The position numbers and the translations under genes were made by a program. Shown in pieces: positions 1-11,175 of a DNA stretch of 64,000 nt. The DNA is from Branchiostoma floridae (Eukaryota > Chordata > Leptocardii > Amphioxiformes > Branchiostomatidae): contig NC_049985.1 in NCBI RefSeq assembly GCF_000003815.2, positions 10,390,206-10,454,205 on the forward strand, written 5' to 3'. The notes beneath the pieces are model-generated. The model did no database searches and was not told where the DNA came from. It worked only from the letters and a program-made list of their open reading frames with translations. Each line of letters starts with the position of its first letter. The stretch's first letter is position 1.

Positions 1-139
1 NNNNNNNNNNNNNNNNNNNNNNNNNNNNNNNNNNNNNNNNNNNNNNNNNNNNNNNNNNNNNNNNNNNNNNNNNNNNNNNNNNNNNNNNNNNNNNNNNNNN
101 NNNNNNNNNNNNNNNNNNNNNNNNNNNNNNNNNNNNNNN
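1..139. other. Assembly gap (unknown bases)
   Basis: All bases are N. The gap hides the left end of the transposon whose right end is at 617. Confidence 0.99.
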
Positions 140-617
140 CCTATTCAGAATATTACCAGTTGGTCTTCTGCCACACTGCCGATTTTTGGAAAGAACCGGT
201 GCACATGTTCCGGCGAACCTTGCGGCGTCCGGTTGTTAACCATAGCGGTAAGATGATTTTGCAAGCAAACTTTCCCATAAACTTCTTTACTAATCCGTGT
301 ATCATCCTTTTTTTGCCATGTTGTAGGTATGGTTGTATGTCTAAGGTCCACTGTACCCGGATGTATGAAGTCAAAACCACGAAACAAGCCCGAATCCAAT
401 CCAAATGTGTTCACATGGCCGATTGTGGTCAATCGGATTGCGCGGCAATCGGATTGCGCGCGCTGAATCCACCTCGCGAGGTGGATTGCAATCCAAGTCA
501 ATCCAATCCAAAATGGGCAATCCAATCGGATTAGTTCTGTTCACATGGCTTTGGATTGGTCATTTTAATCGGATTCCTCGTTTAACTCACTTGCTTTTTT
601 CCCATGTGAACGGGGTC
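140..617. mobile_element. Non-autonomous inverted-repeat transposon (Harbinger-like), left end hidden by gap
   Basis: The right terminus reads, inward on the minus strand, GACCCCGTTCACATGGG and is followed by TTA at 618-620, the kind of 3-bp target duplication PIF/Harbinger elements leave. The word TTCACATGG occurs at 410-418 and 540-548 and inverted at 602-610. Between the first two copies the DNA is unusually CpG-rich and self-complementary: AATCGGATTGCGCG is repeated at 431-444 and 447-460, facing CAATCC/CCAATCGGATT words at 490-532, with a CCTCGCGAGG palindrome in the middle. Open frames here (such as 145-525 minus and 160-534 plus) are products of this repeat structure and show no transposase motif. 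The left boundary cannot be seen, so its true length and matching TTA are unknown. Confidence 0.65.
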
Positions 618-620
618 TTA

Positions 621-2040
621 GAAACAAATTTCTGTGTTATAGATAAATTTGCAGATTGGAACTTCAAAGTATCTAGATGAACCTTGCTTTAAAGGATTGG
701 AATATTCAAACTCAAAGTGCAATTCTTACACCTGCCATTTTAACAAAGTTCTCACCCTTCTTGTATATTTAGGAAGAAACTAGTACAAAGAAACACTTCA
801 TTGTGTATAGGCTATAACCACAAGCACATCTGCATTCAGTCAGTGTTAGCTCTTACTTTCACGGAATTCAGGAAAAGGTTATCCTTTGAGTTGCTCTGCG
901 TCACTGGCACCTTTCCCATACTGTATCCTATGTACATATTAATCACCACCTGTTTGTAAGGGGCTTGTATAGGTTAAAGGACAAGAAATCAATGCCTTCA
1001 AAAGACATGTTTTTTTGGAGAAATCACATAGACCTTTTGCTTTGTTTGGCTTGAAGGAATTTCTGGGATTCCTTGTGAAGAAAGTGACTATAGCTACAGT
1101 AGTTTCTCACTATGGCCTGTATGGGATAGGGACCCAAAACCTGGCCAAGGCACTAGTACATATTTCACATATGTAGCTGTCTTTTTACATTTGTAGGTTT
1201 GCTGTAGACATGGTAACACTACATTTTTAGTTGCAGTAGAGACAGGGAGATCAGACGAATGATAGCATGGAGGTGGGGGCTGTACTGTAGACAGACAAGA
1301 ACCTGTAAACTACCTCTCCATGTGCTGGAATGTGTAAGGGCTCTTCCAAAAGTGGATAAGGGGAGGAGACAAAAGACAGACTTTTGACTTTCCTGGCTGC
1401 CTCTAGTCTAGAAGGTATAATCCTGTCTCACATAATGCCTAAGCTGATAATTAACACTTCTTTTCTTAAATGTTCATATTATGCTGAAATATCTTGCTAA
1501 CTGGTACACCCACACCACAAGTTCCACACTAGTTTGACACCATTACACCTGTTGTCATGTTGTATGTGAACTTGAATTAAATGTCTTTTTGTTTATTTTT
1601 GTTTGGCTCACAGATGTTATGGTAACCGTAAAATATTGAAGTATATTCAAGCTTTGACCAAGTGACTGACAAGTTAGAATTAGAAAGAGCAACACGAGTC
1701 ATCTGAAACTTTGGCATTCAGAGGAAAGCAAAGTTCAAATAAGAAATTAGAAAATGAATGTAACATTTACATTTTTAGCTTCCATTTAGATTTTCAATGA
1801 AATTGTCCTCCTGATTGATGATGCCCGTATCTCTCTGACCACTTACAGGAATTCAGGGAATGCGTATTGGTTGTAAAGGTTACAGATCAATAATTTTTTC
1901 TCCATCTGAAGTGTTACAGGCTGTTATTATAGCGATAGCCGGGGCATTATAGTTTAGCAGGTTTGGCCTGGATAAAGTACAGCTGGTGTGATGAAGTAAG
2001 ATTTAGCATTGAGCTGTTGATATATGATGCAATTTAAAAT
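621..2040. other. Unassigned, probable intron or intergenic DNA
   Basis: AT-rich, CpG-poor sequence with no open frame above 91 codons, no convincing exon flanked by splice sites, and no inverted repeat that I could see. Confidence 0.6.
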
Positions 2041-2043
2041 TAG

Positions 2044-2232
2044 ATCTGTACAAGTGACCACCTCTACATAAGGACCACCTAGCCATGGCCACTTTTCGGT
2101 GGTCTCTTTGATAACTTTTCCCATTGACTCAACCATTTAGAATCATGTTTACTGATACAGTGACCACCTGTCCTCATAGACCAGCACATATTGGTCCCTG
2201 AGTGGTCTTCGGCGGCAGTTCTGGCCATACAT
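2044..2232. mobile_element. TACAGTCAAAC-family MITE, copy 1 (ends decayed)
   Basis: The body matches the other family members in order: CTGTACAAGTGACCACCTCT, then AAGGACCACCTAG, then GGTGGTCTCTTTG, CCCATTGACTCAA, a second GACCACCTGTCC, TTGGTCCCTGAGTGGTCTTC and GGCAGTT. The terminal TACAGTCAAA motif is no longer recognisable at either end, so this looks like an older copy than the one at 57070. The family looks like a Tc1/mariner-type MITE: short, TA-flanked and without coding capacity. Open frames crossing it (1954-2136, 2079-2309 minus) are incidental. Confidence 0.7.
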
Positions 2233-3430
2233 ATCACAAAAGGTAGATAAGTATATAAAACGAGCAAGTTCAAATGCTGTGGAGACTGGTATTTCAAGAA
2301 GTGAAACACAGTGATTGAAGGAAGAGTCCAAGAAAGTGTCTAACTCAAGGATTGATTATAGAGCAGCCATGGCAATACTGGGTTTATAATGACAGGGGAT
2401 ACACAGGTAGGAGGTTTGGGTAGAGGTCTAGATGTACTTTGACATGATTGTCTTCTAAAACATAATCTTTCAAATATGATGGGTGGATGTGAACATGCCC
2501 TTACAACAACCCAGTGTAATCTGTGAGGTTTTTGCACCATTCCCTACATTGTGAATATCAGTTGCCATCGGCATGGTGCGCAGGAATTTCACAATACATA
2601 CTTGGAGTGCAAAGTTCAAGTGCTCCTGTCTGACATTGTCATCATGTTTCATTTGGTAAGCTCCTGCCAACTCCTCTGTGTAAACCATCACTGTATTTAC
2701 CATACCAGTGGGACTACTGCTGAACTTCTCAGCATTTTGTACAGGTGGAAAGAAAATGGCCACACATTGCAGGTATCTTGTATTGGTAAGAATGTGATTC
2801 TCAGTACTGGATTACTATGTAAGCATGTACCTCTGTAGCTTTTCTGATATTGACACGTTGAGAATGTAAAATTATACCCTGCGACTTGTAAAAGATCCGA
2901 CTGATACACGTATGTCCACTAAAGAAGCTGAATTGAGTGTAACCGAGAATCTCGTCGTAAAATGTTAAGCACTTGAGCTAGTAATGGATGTCCAAACTTT
3001 GTATTGGTTACTTGGAAAATAAGAGTGTTGGAGGCAAAACAGATATGATTGGTTTGTTTTTGCTTAACAGGTAGTGCAAAAAGGCAATCTTAGCTCAGAG
3101 AGCATTAAACAGAAGGCAACATCTGCTTGTACTCCTGGCACCCTAACCTGCACCTAACCTTCATTAGAAGTTAGATAAATAACCAGGCTGTTCTTATGAT
3201 CCCTTCTAAAACTAAAGGAGAAAAAGGATTGCTTGGTATATGCCCTGAGAGGGAGAACTAATCTTTTATATCTACCGAAAAGTCGCATGTAGATAAGTTT
3301 AAAGACTCTGGATGAAGAGCTAAAGTTAGATGTCCTTATGTAGGTTATACTGTCTGTCAGTGTGTGAATCTCTCCCTATTGGATGCGTACATTGACCTCT
3401 ACTCAGTGACTCCATTACCATACATGTTAA
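2233..3430. other. Unassigned, probable intron or intergenic DNA
   Basis: Contains short overlapping open frames on both strands (2470-2763 minus, 2551-2838 plus) with no recognisable domain. GTAAG at 2657 and 2785 resembles a splice donor, but no matching acceptor with a pyrimidine tract was found. Confidence 0.55.
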
Positions 3431-3745
3431 GTCAGGGGTCAGGATATATTTGGACAGTAGTACTTGTTTCAAGAAGAAACACGGGGATGCTCTCTGTACA
3501 TAACAGGGATGGAGTACATGTACATTTGAGAATGTCGCAGCTAACTAAAAAAAAAAAACTGGTACAGTTTCCAAGGAAAGTATTTTTCCACCAGTCAGGG
3601 GTACGGATATGTATTTGGACAGTAAGCCTCGTTACGAGAAGAAACATTAGGATGCTCTCCATATGTGACATCCGAGAATGTCACAACTGAGTCCGAAAAA
3701 AATGGTACTGTGTCCAACAGAAGTATGTATCCACACTCCAGGCAT
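3431..3745. repeat. Two-copy imperfect tandem duplication, period about 162 bp
   Basis: Unit 1 begins at 3431 (GTCAGGGGTCAGGATATATT) and unit 2 at 3593 (GTCAGGGGTACGGATATGTA). The units keep the same order of landmarks: TTTGGACAGTA, AGAAGAAACA, GGATGCTCTC, GAGAATGTC, an A-run, TGGTAC, and AAGTAT followed by TCCAC. Numerous substitutions and small indels show that the duplication is not recent. The 108-codon open frame at 3364-3690 spans both units and is judged non-coding. Confidence 0.85.
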
Positions 3746-5211
3746 CTCCTCGGTATTTGCAACATGTGGACAGCCTACATGTGAAGTGTACCCAAGAGAA
3801 ATTGATGTGACATTTATTCCTGCAGAAATCACTATGTTCAGCCATTTTGAAACATTGTTTCTGTTCTGGCCATACCAATCACATTTGTTGGTTCTCTGAT
3901 AAATAAAGACTAAAGATTTACTGGAAGAACAACATGAGTGGAAAATCTGTACCTTGTTACACACAGAGAGTGAATGCTGTCAAATTTTAGTTTTCATCCC
4001 AAACCTAGGTTTTCATGTTCTCTAATGCTGGTCGCTTTAAAAAGTCTGAAAATCAGAGAAGAGAAATCAACCCAATGCCTTTCTGCAAAATTGTTCCCAT
4101 AGGGTGGAACCCTGTGACCCCCCTGCATTTGTGGCTGCCCTTCTCTATTTGGACAGAGATGCTTGGTACATGTGTGCCACTGACCTGGGGTCAAACTCCC
4201 AGTGGTCCAGCAAATATTTATGTCTCTTGAATTTGTTTCACACATGTCCCTGCCATGCCCAGTATGTCCAGCTAAAGCTCAATAATTCTGGACATTTGTA
4301 AGCATGCTTTATTTTGTGTCAGATACTTATATGTATGATATTCCACAACATGTCACCAATAATCAGGTTAAACTAACTTTTATAAATTCTGTGCTACTTT
4401 TGTGCTACATTGGTCAACAAGTATAACTGGCCTTCTTTATTGCATGCCAGCATTTGCTTTTAGTATCATGCAATGAAACAGTGAAAAGGAGCATTTGTTT
4501 GTACATTCATTGATATTATCAAGACTTGAGTACGCAAAGAAGTACGGACAAAGTCTGGATTGTTCTATATTGTCTTTGTGCTACTGTGAACTTGGATGTC
4601 AATACCTTGACCTTATGGGCTGAAAGCCTCATGGTTTGTCCAATGTTTATGGAAGGCATAAACAGTGCTAAATCTTGTGGTATGTCTGTTGTGTTTCTCC
4701 TTGTATGTGTAAGGTAGTTTCTGTACTTTCCCAGAGTGTGGTATGGGGGTAATGACCTAGAAGTCCCAGAGGGGATTATCTATGTGTATCTGTCAGGGCT
4801 GATCTAACCACACATGTTGACCTTAACATTGACCTGATCTGGACTTTGGGTGACATGCATGGAACAGGGGCTTCTTTTGGTACCTTTTCGAGTATTGTCA
4901 TTTATTCCAAGGTCATAATGATTATTGATAGACTTCAGGGGGAAAAGTTTATGGGTATTTCGATTTGCAGTATGAAGAAAACGATGGTATGTAGTGGTTC
5001 TAAGTTCACAGTTGGAATGAGGGGGTAGGCTGGCAGAAGAGAGATTAAAAAGTTTCGCGGTGGTTTCAAGTTCAAAGTAGAAAACACAAACATTTCCGCT
5101 TGTACACTATGACAGAAAACTAAATGTTGTCTCAGCTCCTACATACCAATGCAATAGAATTCTATAAAAATAGGTTTCAGCCTCTTTGTTGTAGACACCA
5201 TAACTGGTTAC
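3746..5211. other. Unassigned, probable intron or intergenic DNA
   Basis: No recognisable gene. The frame opening at 4104 (GTG) runs 65 codons, sits after a weak acceptor-like TTGTTCCCATAG and ends near a GTAAGC. Its product has no domain I recognise, so it is not called as an exon. Confidence 0.5.
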
Positions 5212-5214
5212 TTA

Positions 5215-6013
5215 GGCGCGATCTACACACAGTTTTTCCCGATATCGGCGAGCCTACTACCTCTCGCCGACAGCTTTTTTTCAGCGTCTAGATGCAACTA
5301 CTATATCGCCATTACTATATCGGGAAAATTTCTCCCGAATGGTCCGGACCATTCGTAAGCCATCTAACGATACCTTACCGATACCTCAGCAGGGGTTCCC
5401 GACATGTTCGGCGGGCGTGTAGATGCTCCGCGAATTCGCGAAGCTCATTAGCATATAACTACAGGTTAACGCGGGCTCATTAGCATATAAGGCGGGAACA
5501 GCGGCATATTAGCGCGTTGCACATGGAGCCATACAGAAACCGCCTTTCTTATAAGTGTATGGTCGGAGGAGGAGATCCCAAAAGGACGCGGGATTCCTTG
5601 GTACACCCCGGTGTACAGGCTCTCCACCCTCCGCCACAATCAGGGCAGCGAGAAAGAACGCTGCGTTCACTCTAGCCGGCCGCTGTCGTCTCTCCCTGTA
5701 TCTCAATCGCCTCCTGCGCCCTACCCTTGCATGGCGTCTCATGTTTAAGATCACGCGCATGAGATACAGAAAGAACATTACCTGATTGATAACGAGTGGA
5801 AAAGCTACCGGCATTCCCGCCATTTTGAAATCCGCGGGATGTGTCACCAGAGGTCAAAAGGGGTCACGAATGTTCCGCGCCGCGGGTGTTCCGCGCTACG
5901 AGCGGATATCCCGCGCTACCATTTGCAAAATGTGTTTAGATGCGCCCCGATATCGGCCCCGCCGATATCGGCGGATGCGGCTATATCGGGAAAAAATGTG
6001 TCTAGATCGGGCC
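5215..6013. mobile_element. Complete 799-bp non-autonomous transposon, Harbinger-like
   Basis: The left end reads GGCGCGATCTACACACAG followed by TTTTTCCCGATATCGG. The right end, read inward on the minus strand, is GGCCCGATCTAGACACAT then TTTTTTCCCGATATAG, so the inverted repeat is about 35 bp with a few mismatches. TTA flanks both sides directly (5212-5214 and 6014-6016), the 3-bp duplication expected of PIF/Harbinger insertion. A GTNTAGATGC-like word recurs at 5286, 5417, 5934 and, next to the right end, 6000. Cut palindromes of the CGATATCGG type fill the terminal regions. It is far richer in CpG than its surroundings. Open frames inside (5509-5847 minus, 5555-5785 plus, 5786-6031 plus) overlap on both strands and carry no transposase or Myb-like signature, so it is non-autonomous. 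Confidence 0.85.
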
Positions 6014-6016
6014 TTA

Positions 6017-9000
6017 GCTAGTGAAAGCTAATGTTGTAGTTGCACATGCTGAGAGAGGTCATTACCAAGTGCATGTACAAAGCTTGGATGGTATTTGTAA
6101 CATCAGAAACATTTATCCACCATCATAAGATACGCATGGAAGCTTATTTTTATCGTCTGGCCACTTTCACGTCTCGTTGCACACTAGGAAGTACATTTCC
6201 AGACCACAGTGAATTATAGTATGCGATCTATTCTCTTTAGTCAGTTATATATGGTGGCATCGCTCTCATTATCGGCTGTCTTGGATCACTGAAATAGACA
6301 CCCTAAGGTTGCAAAAGCAAGCACAAAATGGATGGCATGAAGATGTATGGCAATGAAATGTGAACATACCAGAATTGTAGAAGGAAATCTACAACTACTG
6401 TATAAATATCTTGCAAGGATTCTTACAAGCACCACACTACACTATACCAGGAAGGTAATGCATCTGTAAAGTGCATCCCAGTGTCAACTTTTCTTCGATA
6501 ATTTTCAGTAACATCACCTAGTGTGTTGAACAGGTGATCTTTTTCAAGTAGATAGAAAGACAAGGTGAAAGGTCAGGTACCAGACAGAATGGGGTGGGAC
6601 CAGTGCCACCTGTCACAACTGGGACCTCACCATTGATCAGTGCTGCTTGGAGGAAGGGATTTTAATATATTCAAAGGCAAGGAATAACATCTAGCTAGCT
6701 GCCAGTGCCTGTCCTGTATAAAAAGTTTCTGTATCTAATAGGCCTACAAGCAAACATTATAACCATTCCAAAAGAAAACGTATCTCTACCATGAGGGCTT
6801 TCCACATAACTTGGCATCCACTTTCTTGCAATGATTATTTCTGGTCTAATGTGCAAGGCTGGTTCTTAATCGCAGATAGCAGTGTTCGGTTTACTCTTTC
6901 AGTAGATTTATGAACCTTTTCCTTTGGCATGACTCAAGAGGGACACATGTAACTTCTCTGCAGTGGTTACCTTGGTGAGATACAACTGTAACCATTCAAG
7001 TTAGATCAAAATCTACGCATGGTTCATTTCAGCCAATTTGGCAGGCAGCACATGAGCTAATTTTGCCCTGTCTGTGGAAGTGGCATTGGTGACCGATCCA
7101 AGCCTCCCCATAACTTACATTGCATCTCTCTAGCTTTGGTAAGTTGTTGCCACTGGTAACCGATGAAACAAGAAACTTGTCTGGAAACCTCGTTGATCTT
7201 TCCTGGCTGTTTTTATGGTGACATTGTCCATGTTGGTTAACCCAGGAGAGATTTGAAAGTTGGGAACAGAGTTCAGCTGTCTCGGCTATAGAATCCCTTT
7301 TTTTTCAGAGGTTCAGAGGTTTGAGCCAGAGGCAAACCCAATAAGAAAAACAGGTGCTTCTTGGTCGTGTCAGTCAATTTTGGCTGTACTGAAAAATTAA
7401 AGCAGGCTGAGCTTGAAGCGCAATGCTAGAGGCGAAACGTAACGATTTTCCTTAGCTAGTAGTGCATAGCAACTTTGCTGTGGCTCCCAGTAGACTAACT
7501 AATGGTGAAAAACGTCAATAAGAAGATTGGAAATAAGGGTAGAGTGGAGAAGTAGAAATTCAGGTGCGGGGGCCCAAATAATAACCCAAATATTTGAGAA
7601 AGAAACCAAATGTTCTGGTGAAGTATTCATTGGTTATTCATTTTCAAGATGAAAAGGTCTGCAATTTTAGATGCACCATTTGTAATTTGTTCTGCCCAAT
7701 ATGTATTTGCTGGACTACCCAAGTTACAATGTACCCATGACCACCCCCTTTTTACCCCAGGGTTATCTTTGTATATTTTTGTTGTTACAAATCCGTGTCA
7801 GGGCAATATCCCCACAGCCTGATGAGGTGTTATTTACTACCTTTAGGCCATGCTTTCAAGATTGCCGCCTGCTTGTACAGCCTGTTATCTACATTTTTGG
7901 GAGGAAGTGGAATCTCTGTGATGGGAACTGCAAAGGTTTGTCCCACATTTGGCTGTCCCCCATCGTATGGGTAATTAGTCCAAGCTGACAGGTTGATGCT
8001 GCTAAGGAGTGAGAGACAAGGCCGCTATTTGTGCTGGTAATGAACCTGGCCTCATCTAGGGAATGCATAACAATCATCTCCTGGTATGCTGCCGCAGGGT
8101 TGATGGCTGTTGGGGGGGAGGTGTCCTTTTGATAGTGAAACTGAGGTATAAAGAGTCACTGTTAATGTCAGCCAGTAAGGCTGATGTAAGTTTTTTGGAA
8201 GAGAACTTAAACTGAACTTTGACTCTGATTAGAGATAAGACAAACACAGAATTGCTTCTGGGAATGAGGTTTAACAGTCATCCTTTCAAATACTGGTCTT
8301 TGTTTCAAAATCCCCTCCACAACTTTCTGTGAATAGGGATGGTGTCCATCTCCTTTTCATGATAGCCCTTGGGCCACACAGTCCAGTACGGTAGCTATAG
8401 GAGCTAGTCCACTGGAAGTAGAGTTTGTTTGTTAATCTCCCATACTTTTTCTCATAAGTACTGAGTGCTAAGCAGAGAAAGCAGTCCGTATCATATTCAA
8501 GTCTTAGGTTAGATCCGGCTTTGAATCCTGACCTTACGAATGCAAGGCTTTAGCCTGTAGGGCATTTTACCTGTAACTTTTTTTTGGTGGTAGAAAAATG
8601 GCGCCCTTTGGTTTAATAGTAAATGTGAGATGTTGGGCTTGACTGTGACTGACTGTGACTCCTGTGTAAAAGGAGGTGGCTGCTAGCCAAGATAACCATC
8701 ATTAGCTGGTCTCTTAAGTGGCATTTGTTCCAGTTTTCTCTTGTGAGCTTGTCTGTTTAGACATGGAGGTCAAGGATGACTGTGGTTATCCAATACCAAA
8801 TACCAATAGAGGGGAGGGAAAAGATGGAAAAGAACTTGATTCTCTTGTCATGTTGCATAATGTGAATATTTTTCTAGCTCCTACTTCATTCAAAGAAGAA
8901 TGAGGGTATGCTGTCTTAAGAGTCAGGCAACAGGTTTTAGTTATACATCTTATGACTATTTGTCATCAAAAGCTCCTCAAAATGTAGATCACATGGAGGT

Positions 9001-10964
9001 TCAAAATTGCCAGAAATGAACAAGTATGGTAACCCATAAGATAGCATTGTACAGCACTGTATGTTCAGAAAACCTAGTCTGAAGGATGGCACAGTTTGGA
9101 TTCATAGGTTGACATAGGCTTAGACCAGGCAAATTGTTTGTCTTTACCTTGTGATCTTTACCTATATGCACATGTATTAGCATCTCTGTAAGGTGAAACA
9201 GGTGGAACTAAACCTGGTTTCTCCAAGGATCAGACAAGACGACAGTGGAGTTAGAAGACTTTACATTGGCATAAGACGACTTTAAGGATCAGTTCCAGTT
9301 CCAGTTCCAACTATGCTTGCCGACACTTTCTTCAGTTATGTCGTAGGCGGAACACTGCCTGAGTTGAAAACTGCCTATGTTATATACACATTTATTCTTC
9401 AGCAAGTTCAGGGCAGCATAAAAGGCAGTTTTGTAAAAGGCGACTTTTCAATTCCTGCACCATCGCCATCAAACAGCAGCTCTGTAATCCCCAAACAAGT
9501 GGGACGATTCGCCGTGTGTTTTCCTTATCAGTTACAAGATCTTTTGTTTTTGGAGACAAAAGACTTTTTTCACTGCTTGTTTATGCTTTCATCCTTCAAA
9601 AATCCCTGAGCAAAGAGGGTTCCAGACATCCTTTCAGTCTAGGGAAGTACTAACTACATACTGGGAATTCCTGTAGTATAGCACTAACAGGAGGGTCAGA
9701 AGCCCATGCCTGCAGTCCCCATCTAAACAGTCATTGAGATCAAGTGTAAACTTTACTGCAACACCCTGTTGACAATAGAACTGTCGGAAAAAGTTGTCCA
9801 TTTCTTTTAGGTTGATGAAACACTCAGAAGATGATTTTGTGATCAACCTTATCTCCAAGCAAAAAAAAGATATGTTATTGTCCTCTTTGTTGAGCCTGCT
9901 CTATTTTGAAATGCAAATGCACGTCACTGCAACTGTTTAGGGAAATTGGCAAAAATCGAAGTTGGCACGATATTTTGGCGTAATTTGGTGTGGTCTAGTG
10001 AGATACCCACTTAAGTTCCTCAACATTAAGATATGCTGAAGATGTACCTATCCGTACATGTATAAAGTCAGCTTGATGTGACCTTGTTTGGTCCGCATAC
10101 AACAACTGGAATTCGCGACCGGTAGGCTCAAACAGCTTACTGGGTACTTGTTCAAAATCCAATCATTGCCCTCCCTGTCTGCTCTAATCAGGTCAATTAG
10201 AGCCCATGGTTTGTGTGAGGGGGCAGGAGTGTTTGTGGAGAGGTGGATGTGAGGGGTAGTCTTTCACAGTCCTGTACACACTCGGATGTAGGGCTCAAGT
10301 TGTTAGGATTTTCCTAAAGCAGTCTGCTGTCCTTCAACAATGTGCATTATAACAAAAAACAATGAATTGTATGTCATCAATTGTTAGTAAAGTTTAACTG
10401 TATAGGTTGATGCTATTAAAGTAATACATCAAGAGAACGGGGTGTAGCAGACTTTCTGTGCTTTTGGGAAGTCATTGAACTGACGAAGCCTCTATAACTT
10501 TCAAATGAAGCATTTCCAGCGGTACAAACTGTATTTCTGTCTGTTTCTTTCTGCATGATAAATGTTTTTTCCTTAACCACAGTGCTGTAGTCTGATGATG
10601 GTTGTTTCCTTTCCCAAAAGTTGTGGAGAGCTCATCACCATTTTTTATAGCACAGTAATTCTGAAGGAGCTTGAATTGGTAGCTCTATGATGTTTACTAC
10701 ATACCAATACAGTCTGATAATCCTACTACAGAGTGTCTTTGCAAATATTTGTCACATCACCTCCTACAAACAGGGCTACAAGACAGCTGCCTGCACTGTC
10801 TAGTACCCTGTCTTTCCAACACAAATATTTGTACTGACAAACAGTATGGCAAAGCTATGTACTTATATCCATCTTAGGCTGGGCCTGTTTGAAAACAGGA
10901 AGGGGTCTAGTACTTTTTTTTTTCAAACAGATTTTTTTCTGTGTAAGTATGTAGGACTAAATTG
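6017..10964. other. Unassigned, probable intron or intergenic DNA
   Basis: About 5 kb with no supported gene. Three copies of AGTTCC stand in tandem at 9291-9308. Open frames at 7701-7988 and 9313-9609 (plus) are 95-98 codons long but have no recognisable domain or convincing splice sites. A GTAAGTT at 7138 follows TCTCTCTAG by only a few bases, too close for an exon. Confidence 0.55.
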
Positions 10965-11175
10965 TAGTTTCTAGTAGCCTCTACCAGGCTCCAAAGGTGG
11001 CTGAAAAAAAGGTAGAAATTGGCTAAATAAAACAGAAAACAGGAGTTAATTTCCGAGGAGTACAGTTTGTGAGGCCGGCCAACACTCCTAGGTAAATTAA
11101 CTCCTGCTATTCCTAACTTGGCCAAAGGTCCCCTATTCAGCCAGGCGGGAGTCTGGTAGAGACTAAGTTTCTAGG
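10965..11175. mobile_element. Long palindromic element (hairpin MITE-like), about 210 bp
   Basis: The outer arms pair: TAGCCTCTACCAG at 10975-10987 against CTGGTAGAGACTA at 11153-11165, continuing inward as GGCTCC...GGTGGCTGAA against TTCAGCCAGGCGGGAGT. The inner core pairs almost perfectly: CAGGAGTTAATTT...GAGGAGT at 11040-11061 against ACTCCTAGGTAAATTAACTC at 11084 onward, around a short GGCCGGCC-containing loop. The whole element can fold on itself. No clear target duplication was identified, so the boundaries are approximate. A minus-strand frame of 72 codons (10907-11125) lies across it and is not credible as a gene. Confidence 0.7.

Noticed and set aside
4104-4301. Frame reading DRDAWYMCATDLGSNSQWSS, considered as an exon
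   Set aside because: Weak acceptor, donor reached only at the frame's end, no domain match.
5509-5847. 112-codon minus-strand frame, a possible transposase fragment
   Set aside because: Lies wholly inside a non-autonomous element, Arg-rich because of CpG content, with no DDE or helix-turn-helix pattern.
8505-8560. GATCCGGCTTTGAATCCTGA considered as a tRNA-like B box
   Set aside because: No cloverleaf arms or A box could be placed around it.
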